NCBI GenBank assembly: GCA_030412805.1
Contig: JASJFJ010000003.1
Location: forward strand, 4,526,001 to 4,590,000
Length of the DNA stretch: 64,000 bases
DNA from: Westerdykella aurantiaca
Taxonomy: Eukaryota > Ascomycota > Dothideomycetes > Pleosporales > Sporormiaceae
Direction: 5' to 3'
Part shown: piece by piece, positions 42,591 to 52,740 of the stretch
Numbering within the stretch: the first letter of the stretch is position 1
How the letters are laid out: the number at the start of each line of letters is the position of its first letter
Notes under the pieces: model-generated
Told to the model about the DNA's origin: nothing
Database searches by the model: none
Seen by the model: the letters and a program-made list of their open reading frames with translations, nothing else
Translations under genes and position numbers: made by a program

Positions 42591-44374
42591 TTATTTTGTG
42601 CAGAGAGCAACATTGGCAACCATCTTGAAGACGGCCCCGCCAGCAGATTTGTCGTGAGAGATTGCCCTCATACGCTCGACCAACAGATCGATCACCCTGT
42701 CCCAGTTCTCCTCATCAGCCGACGTCCACCCGCCTTTGGGGATCCCCCTCAGGCTCCAAATCATCTCCGCTTGAGCTCTCAGCTCCCCTTCCTCGATGCG
42801 CAGTTCCACCTCGCACGTCTTCACCTCCGTCTTATCAAACCCTCCCTGGCGCATGACCGACTCCAAGTGCGAAGCCGTCCACCACCTCTCTGGCATGGCG
42901 AACATGATCTCGGCGTCATCTCCCCGCAAAGTGTGGTGCACCTCATCGACAGCCTTACCATGTGGCATCGTCGCCCAAGTCGTTACAGCAGCTCTGCCCC
43001 CGGGTTTAAGCGTCCGGAAGACTTCTTTGGCACAGTCAAGCCCATCGTTTCTAGTCATGAAGATCAAGATGTTAGAGATGGATTGTGAGAAGTGGCCGTC
43101 CGGGAAGGATAGTTGTTCGGCCGGCATACTAGAGACATGCACGTTGGACCACTTCTCCAACTCTGCAATCTCCCCGGCACGCGCGAGCATTGCGGGATCG
43201 ACATCCGTGGCCTCGATGGTGATATCTCTTCCCCAGGACTTGCTGAGCAGCGCTCGCGTAGCTTCCAGGCAGCCGCACCCGTTGTCGTGGACGACGGCGC
43301 CAGATTCTACGGGGCCTAGCAGGTCGAAAGCATGCGAAGCCACATCAATTGTGGTGCTTTTAACCAAGGCCGAGTACAGGTCTGCATCCGGCTTGCGAGC
43401 CTGCTTTGGCGCGAAAGGTGGCGCCGCGTAGGGATTCTCGGATCCAGAAGTGGGCTTGCGGCCATATACAGCCCGCAATGTATATGCGCCGCCTTGTTCT
43501 CCCAAGCTCGTCCCAATCTCCTCTATAAGAGCCTCTACTTGGGCCCTGTTTAGAGAAAGTGGCAGCTCTGCTGGGATCAGTTCTGAGTCTTCGCCTGAGA
43601 TTCGGGCCACTTACTGTCCACAACGTCGACAAAGGCAGATGTGCTGAGCTGCATCGACTTGATACTCTTCTCCTTCAGCGCTGGGGAGCTTGCGGATGCA
43701 CCCAAGAGCACTTCGATGGACTTGTCTTCTACGGCCTCCAGACCAGCCGCTTCAAGGGCGCCTTTCAAGGTGGAGACATAGTTCCAGCCGTTGCCAATGA
43801 TGTCAATCATCTGTCGCACCAAGGAGAAGAGCTTCTCGACGGCAGGATTGCTGTTAGGGGCAATGTCGAGCTCGACAAACTCGATCCAGCCTCCGGGTTT
43901 CAAGAGCTCGCACTGCCGCTGGACGATGTCCTTGAGGGGATGCTGTCCAATGCCCGCGAGACCCAACCGCTGGTGGACGTAGTCAAAGGTACCCCTCCAT
44001 TCCTCGGGCCAGTGTGCGGTGATATCCTGGAGGGAGAGTGCGATGCTGTCAGGACTGGGCTTTGGGAACATGGCATCGGTTATGTCTGTGCCATAGTATT
44101 CATGGTCCTGTTTGAGGCTATCTCTCAGGTCGACCAGCCACTTGCCTAAACGCCATGATTAGGTGGGCTCTTCCTGGGTTGGGGTTGAAAACCTACCATC
44201 GGCGGTTGCTGAATCTAGTACCTTGAGACCCGACCGCGATGAGAGCTCGAGGTCCACGGGCGAAAACACCAGCTTCCCCGTGCTCTCTGTCATGACCTCA
44301 TGCTGCAGAGTGAGCCGTTTGACTTCGGCCTCATGTGCACCCATGATGTACTGGTCTGCATTATTTTCGGCCAT
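42591..44374 (-). CDS. Predicted two-domain (tandem) SAM methyltransferase
   Basis: Exons 44374-44197, 44145-43615 and 43570-42591 give 562 residues. Domain 1 (about 1-275) is a LaeA/UMTA-type methyltransferase: KVLDSATADGKWLVDL (SAM motif I, 51-66), GTFDYVHQRLGLAG, LKPGGWIEFVELD and the usual C-terminal end LRAVYGRKP. Domain 2 (about 288-562) is a different class I type: FAPKQARKPD, AVVHDNGCG, IEATDVDPAM, EVFRTLKPGGRAAVTTWA and KGGWTSADEENW. The 44-nt intron (43571-43614, GTAAGT...CCCAG) links them. Two facts support one polypeptide: the frame of domain 2 has no ATG and a TAA directly upstream, and the expected C-terminal end of domain 1 is encoded in the domain-2 frame. Likely acts on a specialised metabolite. 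Two separate genes remain possible. Confidence 0.78.
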
Positions 44375-45150
44375 TGTGCTCACGACTGAAGGGGTAGTAG
44401 CTATAGGGTTGGGATATGGCTGGTTCCGGTTGCTTTCAGAAAATAATGATGCACAAGACAGGACCTTCGAGATGACACAATCTACTTTGTGCAGAGGAAA
44501 ATGAGCATTTGGTATTCTCAGGCCAATCTCCCGCCAGGTAATAGGCGGGCGTTCCAGTTGTAAACTGATGATCTGCAGGATCGGATACCTTGCGGGACCT
44601 GCATGCAGGTGCAGCAGCCATGCATCGGTGGCCGTTGGGGGCGCTGCCGCCGCTGCGGACGGGGACCGCTGGGGGCTGGCGTGGCTGGTCCATCGACGCA
44701 ACAGTATTAGAACCCGTCAGGGGTTTTGCGGGCGTCGCAGGGTATGTTGCAAAGTCCCCAATTGGTGGGACCAAAAAAACCAAAAAAGGACGCGACGAAA
44801 AAAGCTTAGGCCAACATAGCTCATGCAGAAGTCTTAATCTTTTAAGCTTAATGAGTGGATTCGGATGGGGCCATGGCTATCAGTGTAAGTATCACAGCAG
44901 CTATGGAGTATGCCGCCCCCTCATGGGACCGGTGAGTACTGCAACTGCGAAGATTTTCGTACCACCGTAATTTCATTTGTTCCTGATTTTCCTATCTGAG
45001 CATAATGCTGAGGTTGTCTGAGCCGCCGATATACGGTACAGATCATGAGCTCGACTTTCACCATGCCCCATGCTTCCCGAATATGCTATATAGCTCCCTC
45101 GCCGGGGTCACTTCCATTTTCCCCCGCAAAATGTGCCCCAGTATGATTCC
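44375..45150. promoter_or_regulatory. Promoter of the tandem methyltransferase gene and 3' flank of the next gene
   Basis: No coding features. GC-rich GCCGCCGCTGCGGACGGGG-like sequence lies at about 44647-44670, of the kind that can hold CGG triplets recognised by Zn2Cys6 factors. No defined site can be assigned. Confidence 0.35.
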
Positions 45151-45987
45151 TCACTTCGTAGCAATGGCAATATGAGCCACCATCTTGACTGTAGCACTGC
45201 CATCATCCCTGGCCTCCACATCCGGATTCTCCTTCAGTGTCTTGATCATGGTGTCGATGGCCAGTTCCCAATTCTCCTCGTCCTTTGGCGTCCAGCCTCC
45301 CGCCGCTGCACCCATGAAGCTCCACAGATGCGTGCACCACTGTCGAAGGTCGTCCGTGTGGCAGTATCCATCGAAATCCTCAGTGTGGAGACTAGAGAAT
45401 CCCGTCTCTTTCAGCAGCTTCTCGAGCCAGCCCGCGGTGTATGTGTCTGGAGAGAACCTCATGGGAAGGACAACGTCCTTTCCGCGAGTCACCTCACTGG
45501 CTGTCTCAATGGCATCCGAATGGGGGACAGGGGCCCAGGACGTGATGATTGCCGTCTGTCCGGGCTTGACCGTGCGGAAGATCTCAGCCGCGGCCTTTGC
45601 TGGGACTGGCACCGCCTGGATGAAGAAGTTGCTAATCGAGTGCGTGAACGTGTCGTCGGGAAACCCGAGCTCCATGGCGTTCATCGGTGCCGTTTCCACA
45701 AACCCCCAGCCATTCTGCTGCGCCTTTCCCGCCACGATCTGCGCAAACGGGGGCATCACATCAGTGGCGTGGAGTTTGGCTGGGGAGACACCGCCCTCCA
45801 TGATGGTTTCGGTGACGGCACCAGTTCCGCAAGCATTGTCGTGGACGATGGAGTCGGAGGTGATGGGAGGGGCCAAGCTGAGGGCGTGTTTGACCACCTG
45901 CTTGGTCACTGTGCCCTGGATGGCATCGAGGACGCCCGGGCTGCGCGGGGCCATTTGCTTGGGGGTGAATCCGCCTGGAGCTGCCAT
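45151..45987 (-). CDS. SAM-dependent methyltransferase, relative of domain 2 of the neighbour
   Basis: Single exon, 278 residues, starting MAAPGGFTPKQMAPR at 45987. It shares layout and motifs with the second domain of the tandem methyltransferase next to it: FTPKQ, SIVHDNACGTG (SAM motif I), LHATDVMPPF, FPDDTFTHSISNFFI, EIFRTVKPGQTAIITSWAPV, GGWTPKDEENWELAID and an end in ATK. The two are therefore paralogues, probably from a local duplication. The frame continues upstream through a run of ATC codons, but the ATG at 45987 is the natural start. The target is unknown; context points to tailoring of a small molecule. It is divergent from the MFS gene. Confidence 0.9.
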   Translation of the reverse strand: MAAPGGFTPKQMAPRSPGVLDAIQGTVTKQVVKHALSLAPPITSDSIVHDNACGTGAVTETIMEGGVSPAKLHATDVMPPFAQIVAGKAQQNGWGFVETAPMNAMELGFPDDTFTHSISNFFIQAVPVPAKAAAEIFRTVKPGQTAIITSWAPVPHSDAIETASEVTRGKDVVLPMRFSPDTYTAGWLEKLLKETGFSSLHTEDFDGYCHTDDLRQWCTHLWSFMGAAAGGWTPKDEENWELAIDTMIKTLKENPDVEARDDGSATVKMVAHIAIATK

Positions 45988-46581
45988 GATGATGATGATG
46001 CACAGGGGGGTTGGTTGTTGGGTGGCTGGAGAGGTGAGGGTAAAACTTGCAGCTCTGCGCTGGGCGGAAACTTGAGGGAGGCTCTGGGAGTTTGATATAG
46101 GCAGATGGACCAAAGTACCGGAGGGCGAAGTGAAAGTCGTTTGCAGGAGGAGAGGAAAGCCGTGCCACGACAAGCGTCAATTGTTCAAAGAGGATTGCAG
46201 CTGTGCCACACTGGATGTGCCTCGCGAGAACCGAGTTGGGCGATAAAGAGTGAAGATCCTAGACCGATTGCCACTGCGTTGGATCAGGATCAGGCAGCTG
46301 CATTAAGCCCACTTCAGCAGCTGCAGGGCCTACTGTATACCACCCGCTGCGCACTGGTCATCGGGCGCCGTGTCGGGTAGTACAGTTGCACTGTGATAAA
46401 TTAATTTTATTGAAACGGCAGGGGTCGTGATGCAGAGCGTTCGGCGCAGTGTTCGGCGCCCGGTGATTGGTGTACTCTACGACCCCCCAAAAAACGTTAG
46501 CGTGGGGTCTAGCATTCACCTTTGTGCACAGGTGCCCTCCTTCGTCCTGAGCTGATTCCCGCAGACTTTCGCACTCCAGTC
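45988..46581. promoter_or_regulatory. Divergent promoter, methyltransferase / MFS exporter
   Basis: 594 bp. GTTCGGCGC occurs twice in direct orientation (46439-46447 and 46451-46459, 12 bp apart) and is followed by CCGG. Another GGGCGCCG word lies at about 46366. Such spaced direct repeats could be operator sites for a cluster regulator. This is inference. Confidence 0.45.
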
Positions 46582-48528
46582 ATGTCTCCTGCCGAAAAGC
46601 CACATTTTGTTGACTCCTTGGAAGGTGTGGGGGAGACTAGAAGTCAGAAAAGAGTTGGTAACCTATTCCTCGACGATGAAACCCGAGGCGACAATGCAGT
46701 CCAATCAGAGCCCACGCCGTTTGAGGTTCTAGACAAAGGGACCGACGACAATGCGGCGAACGAGCACCATGTTACAGGACTAGCGCTCGCTGTCCTCGTA
46801 TCTGGTCTTTGTCTGGCGACCTTCACCGTTGCCCTCGACAATACCATTATCGGTTAGTAGATACGAGAAGGAACAACAAACTTCGACATGCACTGACCCG
46901 ACCAGCTACGGCGATCCCCCGGATTACCGAGTCGCTGCATTCGCTCGAGGATGTTGGATGGTACGGCGCCTCTTATTTGATGACTACGAGCGCTCTTCAA
47001 CCGTCCTTCGGCAAGTTGTATACGCTGTTCGACATCAAGTACTGCTATATCGCAGCCTTGTTTGTCTTCGAGGTTGGCTCCATTGTCTGCGCGGTCGCCC
47101 AGAACTCGGTCACTTTGATCGTTGGACGAGCTATTGCAGGATGTGGAGCAGCCGGTGTCTTTTCGGGTGGCATGACCATCATCGCTCTTTCGACTGATAT
47201 CAGAGTGCGTTCGACATACATTGCGGTCATCTCTAGCATGTTCGGGATCGCCTCGATAGTCGGACCAGTTCTTGGGGGTGCACTCACGAAGAACGCGTCC
47301 TGGAGATGGTGCTTCTGGATAAACTGTGAGTGCTGGTCCCCTTACACACCACTGGACATACATGGCTGAGCCTTTTCTCTCTAGTGCCATTGGGCTTTGC
47401 ATCCGTTCTCGCTACAATTTTAACCTTCAGAAACTACCGCAAACCCCCTCAAGGGCTTAGTCTCGGGCAGAAAATCTGGCGGCTGGACATCCCAGGTGCT
47501 CTCATCTTGGCTGCGGCGGTATCCTGTCTTCTTGTAGGGCTGCGTCTTGCAGGGGGTACTTCGACCTGGTCGTGGAACGAATCCCGCGTCTGGGGTTGCA
47601 TGTTGGGGTTTGGCATTCTGCTGGTTGCGTTTGTTGGCAGCCAAGTCCTCCAGAAGGATCAGTGAGTCCAACTGAAGCATGCCGTCCGGTTCACGCCCAC
47701 TAACAGCTCTAGGGCAACTATCCCAAAGCGAATGTTAAGACAAAGAACAATGGTTGCAGGATGTTTGTTCAGTCTCTTCTTGGCCATGGGTCTCTACATG
47801 TACGACACAATGTCCCGCAGCATGCATGCTCCTTCACCTCCAGCTAACGGCATCCTAGCCACATCTTTTATCTGCCAATCTATTTTCAGTCGGTCCAAGG
47901 TGCCTCCGCACAAGGCTCCGGGGTACGCATCATCCCGTATTTAACGAGCTGGACCATTGCTGCCATTTTCTCCGGTGGTGCAATTACCACTTTCGGTCCT
48001 TATGTTCCCTGGACCTGGGTTGGAACAGCCTTCTTTACCATAGGATCCGGTCTGCTCTACACTCTTGAAGTCGACTCTTCCTCCGGACACTGGATCGGCT
48101 TCCAGATCTTGGCCGGTGCCGGGATTGGGTTGTGCATTCAAGTGCCTTATTTAGCAGCACAGGTCGTGCTTCCTCCAGAGGATATGCCGACCGGAAATGC
48201 ACTCATCATCTTCTTCAACTCCATCGGTGGCGCGATATTCGTGTCGGTGGGACAGAACCTCTTTTCCAATGAACTATCCGCCAAATTGGCGAACACCAGT
48301 CTCTCAAAAGAGCAGATTGGGCATATCATTTATGCAGGCGCAACCGGCGTGCGGGGGGCTACACCAGAGGGATTCCTACCGGCGGTTTTACAGGCCTATA
48401 CGGCGGCGGTGAAGAAAGCGTTCATTCCGCCCATGGCTGTGGGAGTCTTGGCCTTCGTGAGTACGCTGTTTTTTGAGTGGAGGAGTGTCAAGGGAAAGAA
48501 AGGGGAAAGCGAAAAGACCACTGTTTAA
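46582..48528 (+). CDS. MFS drug/metabolite exporter, 14-TM (DHA2) type
   Basis: Exons 46582-46852, 46906-47325, 47385-47661, 47713-47799 and 47859-48528 join in frame to 574 residues. Introns are 51-59 nt. Marks of the 14-span drug:H+ antiporter group are present: VALDNTIIATAIPRIT (motif with D and the conserved IxxAIP), EDVGWYGASYLMT, LIVGRAIAGCGAAGVFSGG, SIVGPVLGGALT (motif C, antiporter signature), SWRWCFWINLPLG and HIFYLPIYFQSVQGASAQGS. The N terminus is a hydrophilic 70-residue tail. Such pumps are the usual self-protection exporters of fungal metabolite clusters. The start at 46582 is preferred; the upstream part of the frame lacks ATG. Confidence 0.93.
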
Positions 48529-48828
48529 TGTGCGGAGGAAGTATGTAATGTTGTGGTTCCAGTCGTGTTGAGAATGCTAAAATTTCGTCTCCAATTCAGA
48601 GAGTTTGCACAAAATCGTGGTGTGTCGATGAATCAAAGTTTGATCTCAAGGTTCGTACAATTTGAGCAGCAGACAAAGCTGACAAGAAAGCAAGTTACAG
48701 GGTGGGTATTTGGGTATCTCATTCGTTTCGTAGCTATGGCCATGTAATGCAATTCTTTAGAATATCAACTTGTTCATTTCAGCAATTTATAAAAAGGACC
48801 TGTCATCAAGTGGGAACAATTCTTCTCC
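48529..48828. other. Convergent 3' region between MFS and PTH11-like genes
   Basis: 300 bp, A/T-richer than its flanks, without coding features. Confidence 0.5.
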
Positions 48829-50084
48829 TCATCTGCCATGCCTGATCTCCCCGTTTCCGGTCTGAATTTCGGGAAAGTCTGGCAAGTCATCGTACGAGGG
48901 CGGACCCCTAAGACTTGTAGCCTGAACTGACGGCGCCTTGAGCCCCTCCTTATCACTGTTGATTGACCCCTGGTGATACGTGGAGCTCGACTTGGGCTCA
49001 CTTGGTTCGGAGCCTTTGGAGCGCGAGGACGAGGAGAAGATTGAGGAGAAGTAACCGCCCACTTTGGATTCGGAGAAGGCGCGGCTGACCGGCCTGAGAG
49101 TTGGAACGCAGATGCAAATGATGCCGACGGGGACTTCGGTGAATTGGAAAAGAAGGGCTTGCCAGAGAGAGTAGGTGGGGTTGGCGAGGGCGCCTGGTAG
49201 GATTTTGACCAGGCACTCGAGGCGGATGATGGCGCAGACAGTGGCGCTAGACAGAGCTTGTTAGCTCAACAGAACTGAGATTGTTCAAGATGTTCAACTT
49301 ACAAAAGACCAAGCAAAAGCAAAAAGGTCAGGACGACCTTGCTCGATGTCGCCATCTGCAACCTCCATGCGAGTGGAATAGGCATGATGAGGATCGACGC
49401 GTCGAGAATAATGTGGATCATTCCCACACTGGCGCAGAGTGGAATACCCAAGGTACACTTTCCGGGAGTCATGACATCCCACAGCTTGTGGACGGGATTG
49501 CAAGCAAAGAGGTAGCTGCAGAATGCTCCGATGAACCAGGCGGAGACAACCCCGATCATGCCAAAGCAGATGGCTCGGAATGTCCTGTAGATTCCGAATG
49601 TCTTTGTGTAGAACGCCAGGATCGAGATCTGGAGCGCCGTCACACTGCACATCCAGATAAGATAAGTAGCGACTTGTAGCTGGCAACCTGTCAGAATGCG
49701 CCGTGCAAGGCGGGGACCTTCTCTCTCACCTTGATCCACAGTAGAAATTGCTCCCTGCCTATTTCCTTCAGGTAGAGTCCCGAGCCATGAAATACCATGA
49801 TCCAATTCATGACGAGAGTCACGATTGCAAGCAGCTGTACTCTCACATTAGCAGACTGGACTGTGATGAATTTTGGAATGGCCGCCACTCACCATAGCCA
49901 GCAAGCAGAACCAATCGCTTGCCCCCAACATCGTCTTTTGAAGTCTCCTCGAGTACAACCGGAGTCCCGTGGCGACACCAGCCAGTACGGTGAACACAAA
50001 GGGGACTGCGAGAAGGGACCTCTGCTCAGTCGTGTGGATCGTGATGTCCTTCCACGCTGGCATGTTTCCCGCATTGAACGCCAT
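48829..50084 (-). CDS. PTH11-like / fungal rhodopsin-domain integral membrane protein
   Basis: Exons 50084-49893, 49834-49730, 49679-49303 and 49246-48829 encode 363 residues. Seven spans are visible. They include LLAVPFVFTVLAGVATGLRL, LLAIVTLVMNWIMVFHG, YLIWMCSVTALQISILAFYT and FGMIGVVSAWFIGAFCSYLF. The family motifs F-CNPVHKLWD and KCTLGIPLCASVGMIHIILD follow. The C-terminal 110 residues are hydrophilic and Ser-rich, ending GNGEIRHGR. This is the fungal DUF/rhodopsin-like membrane family around the PTH11 receptors, without an N-terminal CFEM domain. Members are often found in metabolite clusters; molecular roles are mostly unknown. It shares a 768-bp divergent promoter with a P450. Confidence 0.85.
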
Positions 50085-50852
50085 GATGACCTGGAGTACG
50101 AGCTGTTGTTGGAGTACGAGGAGGTGAGAGGCCAAGCAGTACCAACGGTAGCCTTAAGCTTATGGGTTACGGGTGCGGCGTCTTCTAGAAGTTCTCGAAA
50201 ATGGAGGGAGTCTAGCTATAGCTGGGCGGTGAGATTTGGTCTAGCCTACAAACGCTGTCGAGTTGGGCAGGCTAGGACTCTTTCAATATCGGAGACCGTT
50301 GCGGAGCCCGATGGGAAAATGGGCAACCAGTATCATAATATCTTTTGCCATCAGAGAGGGATGCTCACAACTCAGGTCCCCGTAGAGTTGTGCATGTAAG
50401 ACGGGATCTGATTGGCTGGCCTGTCCGTAGGACCAGGGAGCCCCTGCCGGGGCGTATGCAACGAGCAAGTCTTGGTCCCCGTGTTAATGTCCGTTGCTAG
50501 GATCTTCGGGAAATGCGATGGTGGCTGACGTGTGTTCTGGATTAAACATAGCGTGATGGGCAAAAGGCGACACCGCGACAGTCTTCAGGTGCAGGATACA
50601 CAGCAGACCCACGTGTGACAAATTGTTTAAATATACTTCACTTCCCCCATGCCAGGTAACGAGGGGGTGGCCGGCAGTTATACCCGGCCGCCGGGCCCTG
50701 CTAGTCAGGCAGACATTGCAGTACTTGGACTGGAACTTCTGCAGCAGTTAAGATGCATATGTGCAGTACTTGGGGAGTGGAAGACTGGGCGTGCCGCTGA
50801 CCACCGTTGCAAGCAGCACTGACACACGTGCGCTCAGAGGTCCTCACTCGAA
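50085..50852. promoter_or_regulatory. Divergent promoter, PTH11-like gene / P450
   Basis: CCCGGCCGCCGGG at 50683-50695 is an inverted repeat, CCCGG-N3-CCGGG. Inverted CGG triplets are the usual target shape for fungal Zn2Cys6 activators. The site is 158 bp before the P450 start. Confidence 0.5.
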
Positions 50853-52422
50853 ATGGATGGACCCGTTCCCTCGGCAATTCGAGCCTTGTTTCAAAGTCCT
50901 ACGGTCTGGATCGCCATCGTCGTCGCCCTCGTTCTATCCTCCCAATCTATACCCGCACCATACAACCGCTTCAGACGAATTGCGAGACCTTGGCCTCTAT
51001 CATGGCTCCCGCTACCAATCATCTTTACGGTCGACAAATACGTTCAAAAGGGCTACCAAGAGGTCATCAAGAAGCGAGACGAGCCATTCACCATGCGGTG
51101 GTGGGGGCTGGATTACATCTTCATGCCGCCAAAGTATTTGCACGATCTGAAAAGGGCCGCATTTGAGGACCTCAGTTTCTTCGAGAACATCAGCTATGCA
51201 TTTAGTCTGCACGCATCGGCCGGGGATATCTATTCTTCGACTATCATGATTGATGTTGTGAAGAAGAAGCTCAATCCCATATTGCCAAACCTGGTTCCAG
51301 TACTTGCAGAAGAAACGGATTACGCCTTCGCGAAAGTGTTGGAAAACGCAGCAGAATGGACCGAGTTCAATGCAGCAAGGATGTGTGCGGAGCTAATGCA
51401 ACGGACAACCTGCTCTGTACTGCTTTCGAGGGAGCTATGCCGGGACGATGCATTCATCAAACATTCGTTGGCTTTTGGGGAGAGCCTCTTTGGTAATGCC
51501 GTTCTCCAGACTCTGGTCGGGGGTGGACCAATTAGAGATAGGATCGTTTATGTCGCCTCAGCTCTTCACAGGCGCAAGCTGCACAGACTTCTGGACATGG
51601 TCGAGCCGGTGGTGCGAAAGCGAACTGAAGAGCGTCACGGACAGAAACCGGCCACGGATCTGGATGCTATCGACTGGAATATCGAGCTCGCAGAAGGCGA
51701 TCCCAAAGAGTTCGACGCAAGGCGCATAGCGAACCAACTAATTCACAATCTATTTGCTGGGACTGGTGCTCCTGCGAGTGTGGTCACGCAAACCCTTTTC
51801 CAGCTGCTCATGGAGCCCGATTATCTTGAACCACTCCGGCAAGAAGCAGCGAGCGCCTTCCAGACGTACGGTAAGACAGAGAAAGCGCTCAACAACATGC
51901 CACTGATGGAAAGCTTCATAATGGAAATCTTGAGGTTGCAACCTCCAGGCTGCGGTAAGACCATATCAAGCCCTCAGATACCAGGTCTAATGAGTGTACC
52001 TAGTGACTGCTGCGAGAACAGTCATTGGCAAGTCCTTCCAATTTCATGACGGTTTGCAGCTTCCTGCTGGGACAAGAATAGCCTTCCCGATCCTTGCCAT
52101 CCAGACAGACCCTGACAATATTGACGAAGCAGCGAAATTTGACGGAAGACGCCTTTTGAAGGCGAGATCCGGAGAGGCTGCTTCAGCCGCAACTGTTTCC
52201 ATGACTAATTTGGCATTTGGATATGGGAAGCATGCCTGCGTTGGGCGATACTATACCATTCGCAAAGTCAAGCTGATCGTCTCAAAGATGATCATGGATT
52301 ATGAATTCAAATGGGCGAAACCGGTAAAGGATCGGCCAGCGAACTTCCCAATCATGGGCCAGTTTGCGCCGAACCTCGAGACAGCTGTTTTCGTAAGGAG
52401 GCGGAGCTCAGGCTTAACCTGA
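50853..52422 (+). CDS. Cytochrome P450 monooxygenase, first of two
   Basis: Exons 50853-51954 and 52004-52422 (49-nt intron) encode 506 residues. An N-terminal membrane anchor (SPTVWIAIVVALVLSSQSIP) precedes the P450 body. The I-helix region NLFAGTGAPASVVTQT is unusual, having no acidic residue before the Thr equivalent. EILRLQPPG is the ExxR motif, and FGYGKHACVGR carries the heme-ligand Cys (about residue 446). The sequence around YIFMPPKYLHDLKR, ENISYAFSLHASAGD and CRDDAFIKHSLAFGESLFGN resembles fungal P450s of the ent-kaurene-oxidase-like kind found in terpene and meroterpene clusters. The substrate is unknown. It lies head to head with the PTH11-like gene. Confidence 0.93.
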
Positions 52423-52740
52423 TCTGTCCGAAGACTCAAATACCCAATTAGGAGTATGAACCGAATTTCACCTAAAAAAGTGTTCATGTTCCGGGCCTTC
52501 AATACGTGAGATAAGATTCCAGCCTCCTAGGCTCCTACGGCTAGGGTCCAGCTGGATGTCGCGTCACTACTCAATGCGCGATTCAGCCCCGGAGACCGAG
52601 CACATGCGCTGCAATCAACCAGGGTGGATCACACTTCACCGTTTTTGGGGGCGCAGTGTCATTGCAGTCATGTTCGCTCATATACAACCGTTTCGGGGAC
52701 TGTCCAACGCCGACATGACTGTCCAAGCCCAGCATTCATC
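52423..52740. promoter_or_regulatory. Region between the two P450 genes
   Basis: 318 bp between tandem genes; it must carry the promoter of the second P450. No defined site recognised. Confidence 0.45.

Noticed and set aside
43577..43610. Separate end of one methyltransferase and GTG start of another
   Set aside because: A GTG start with a TAA just upstream is unlikely. The GTAAGT...CCCAG intron restores the conserved end of domain 1, so the fused model is preferred.
45133..46095. Two long plus-strand frames (320 and 296 codons)
   Set aside because: Both are shadows antisense to the methyltransferase at 45151-45987.
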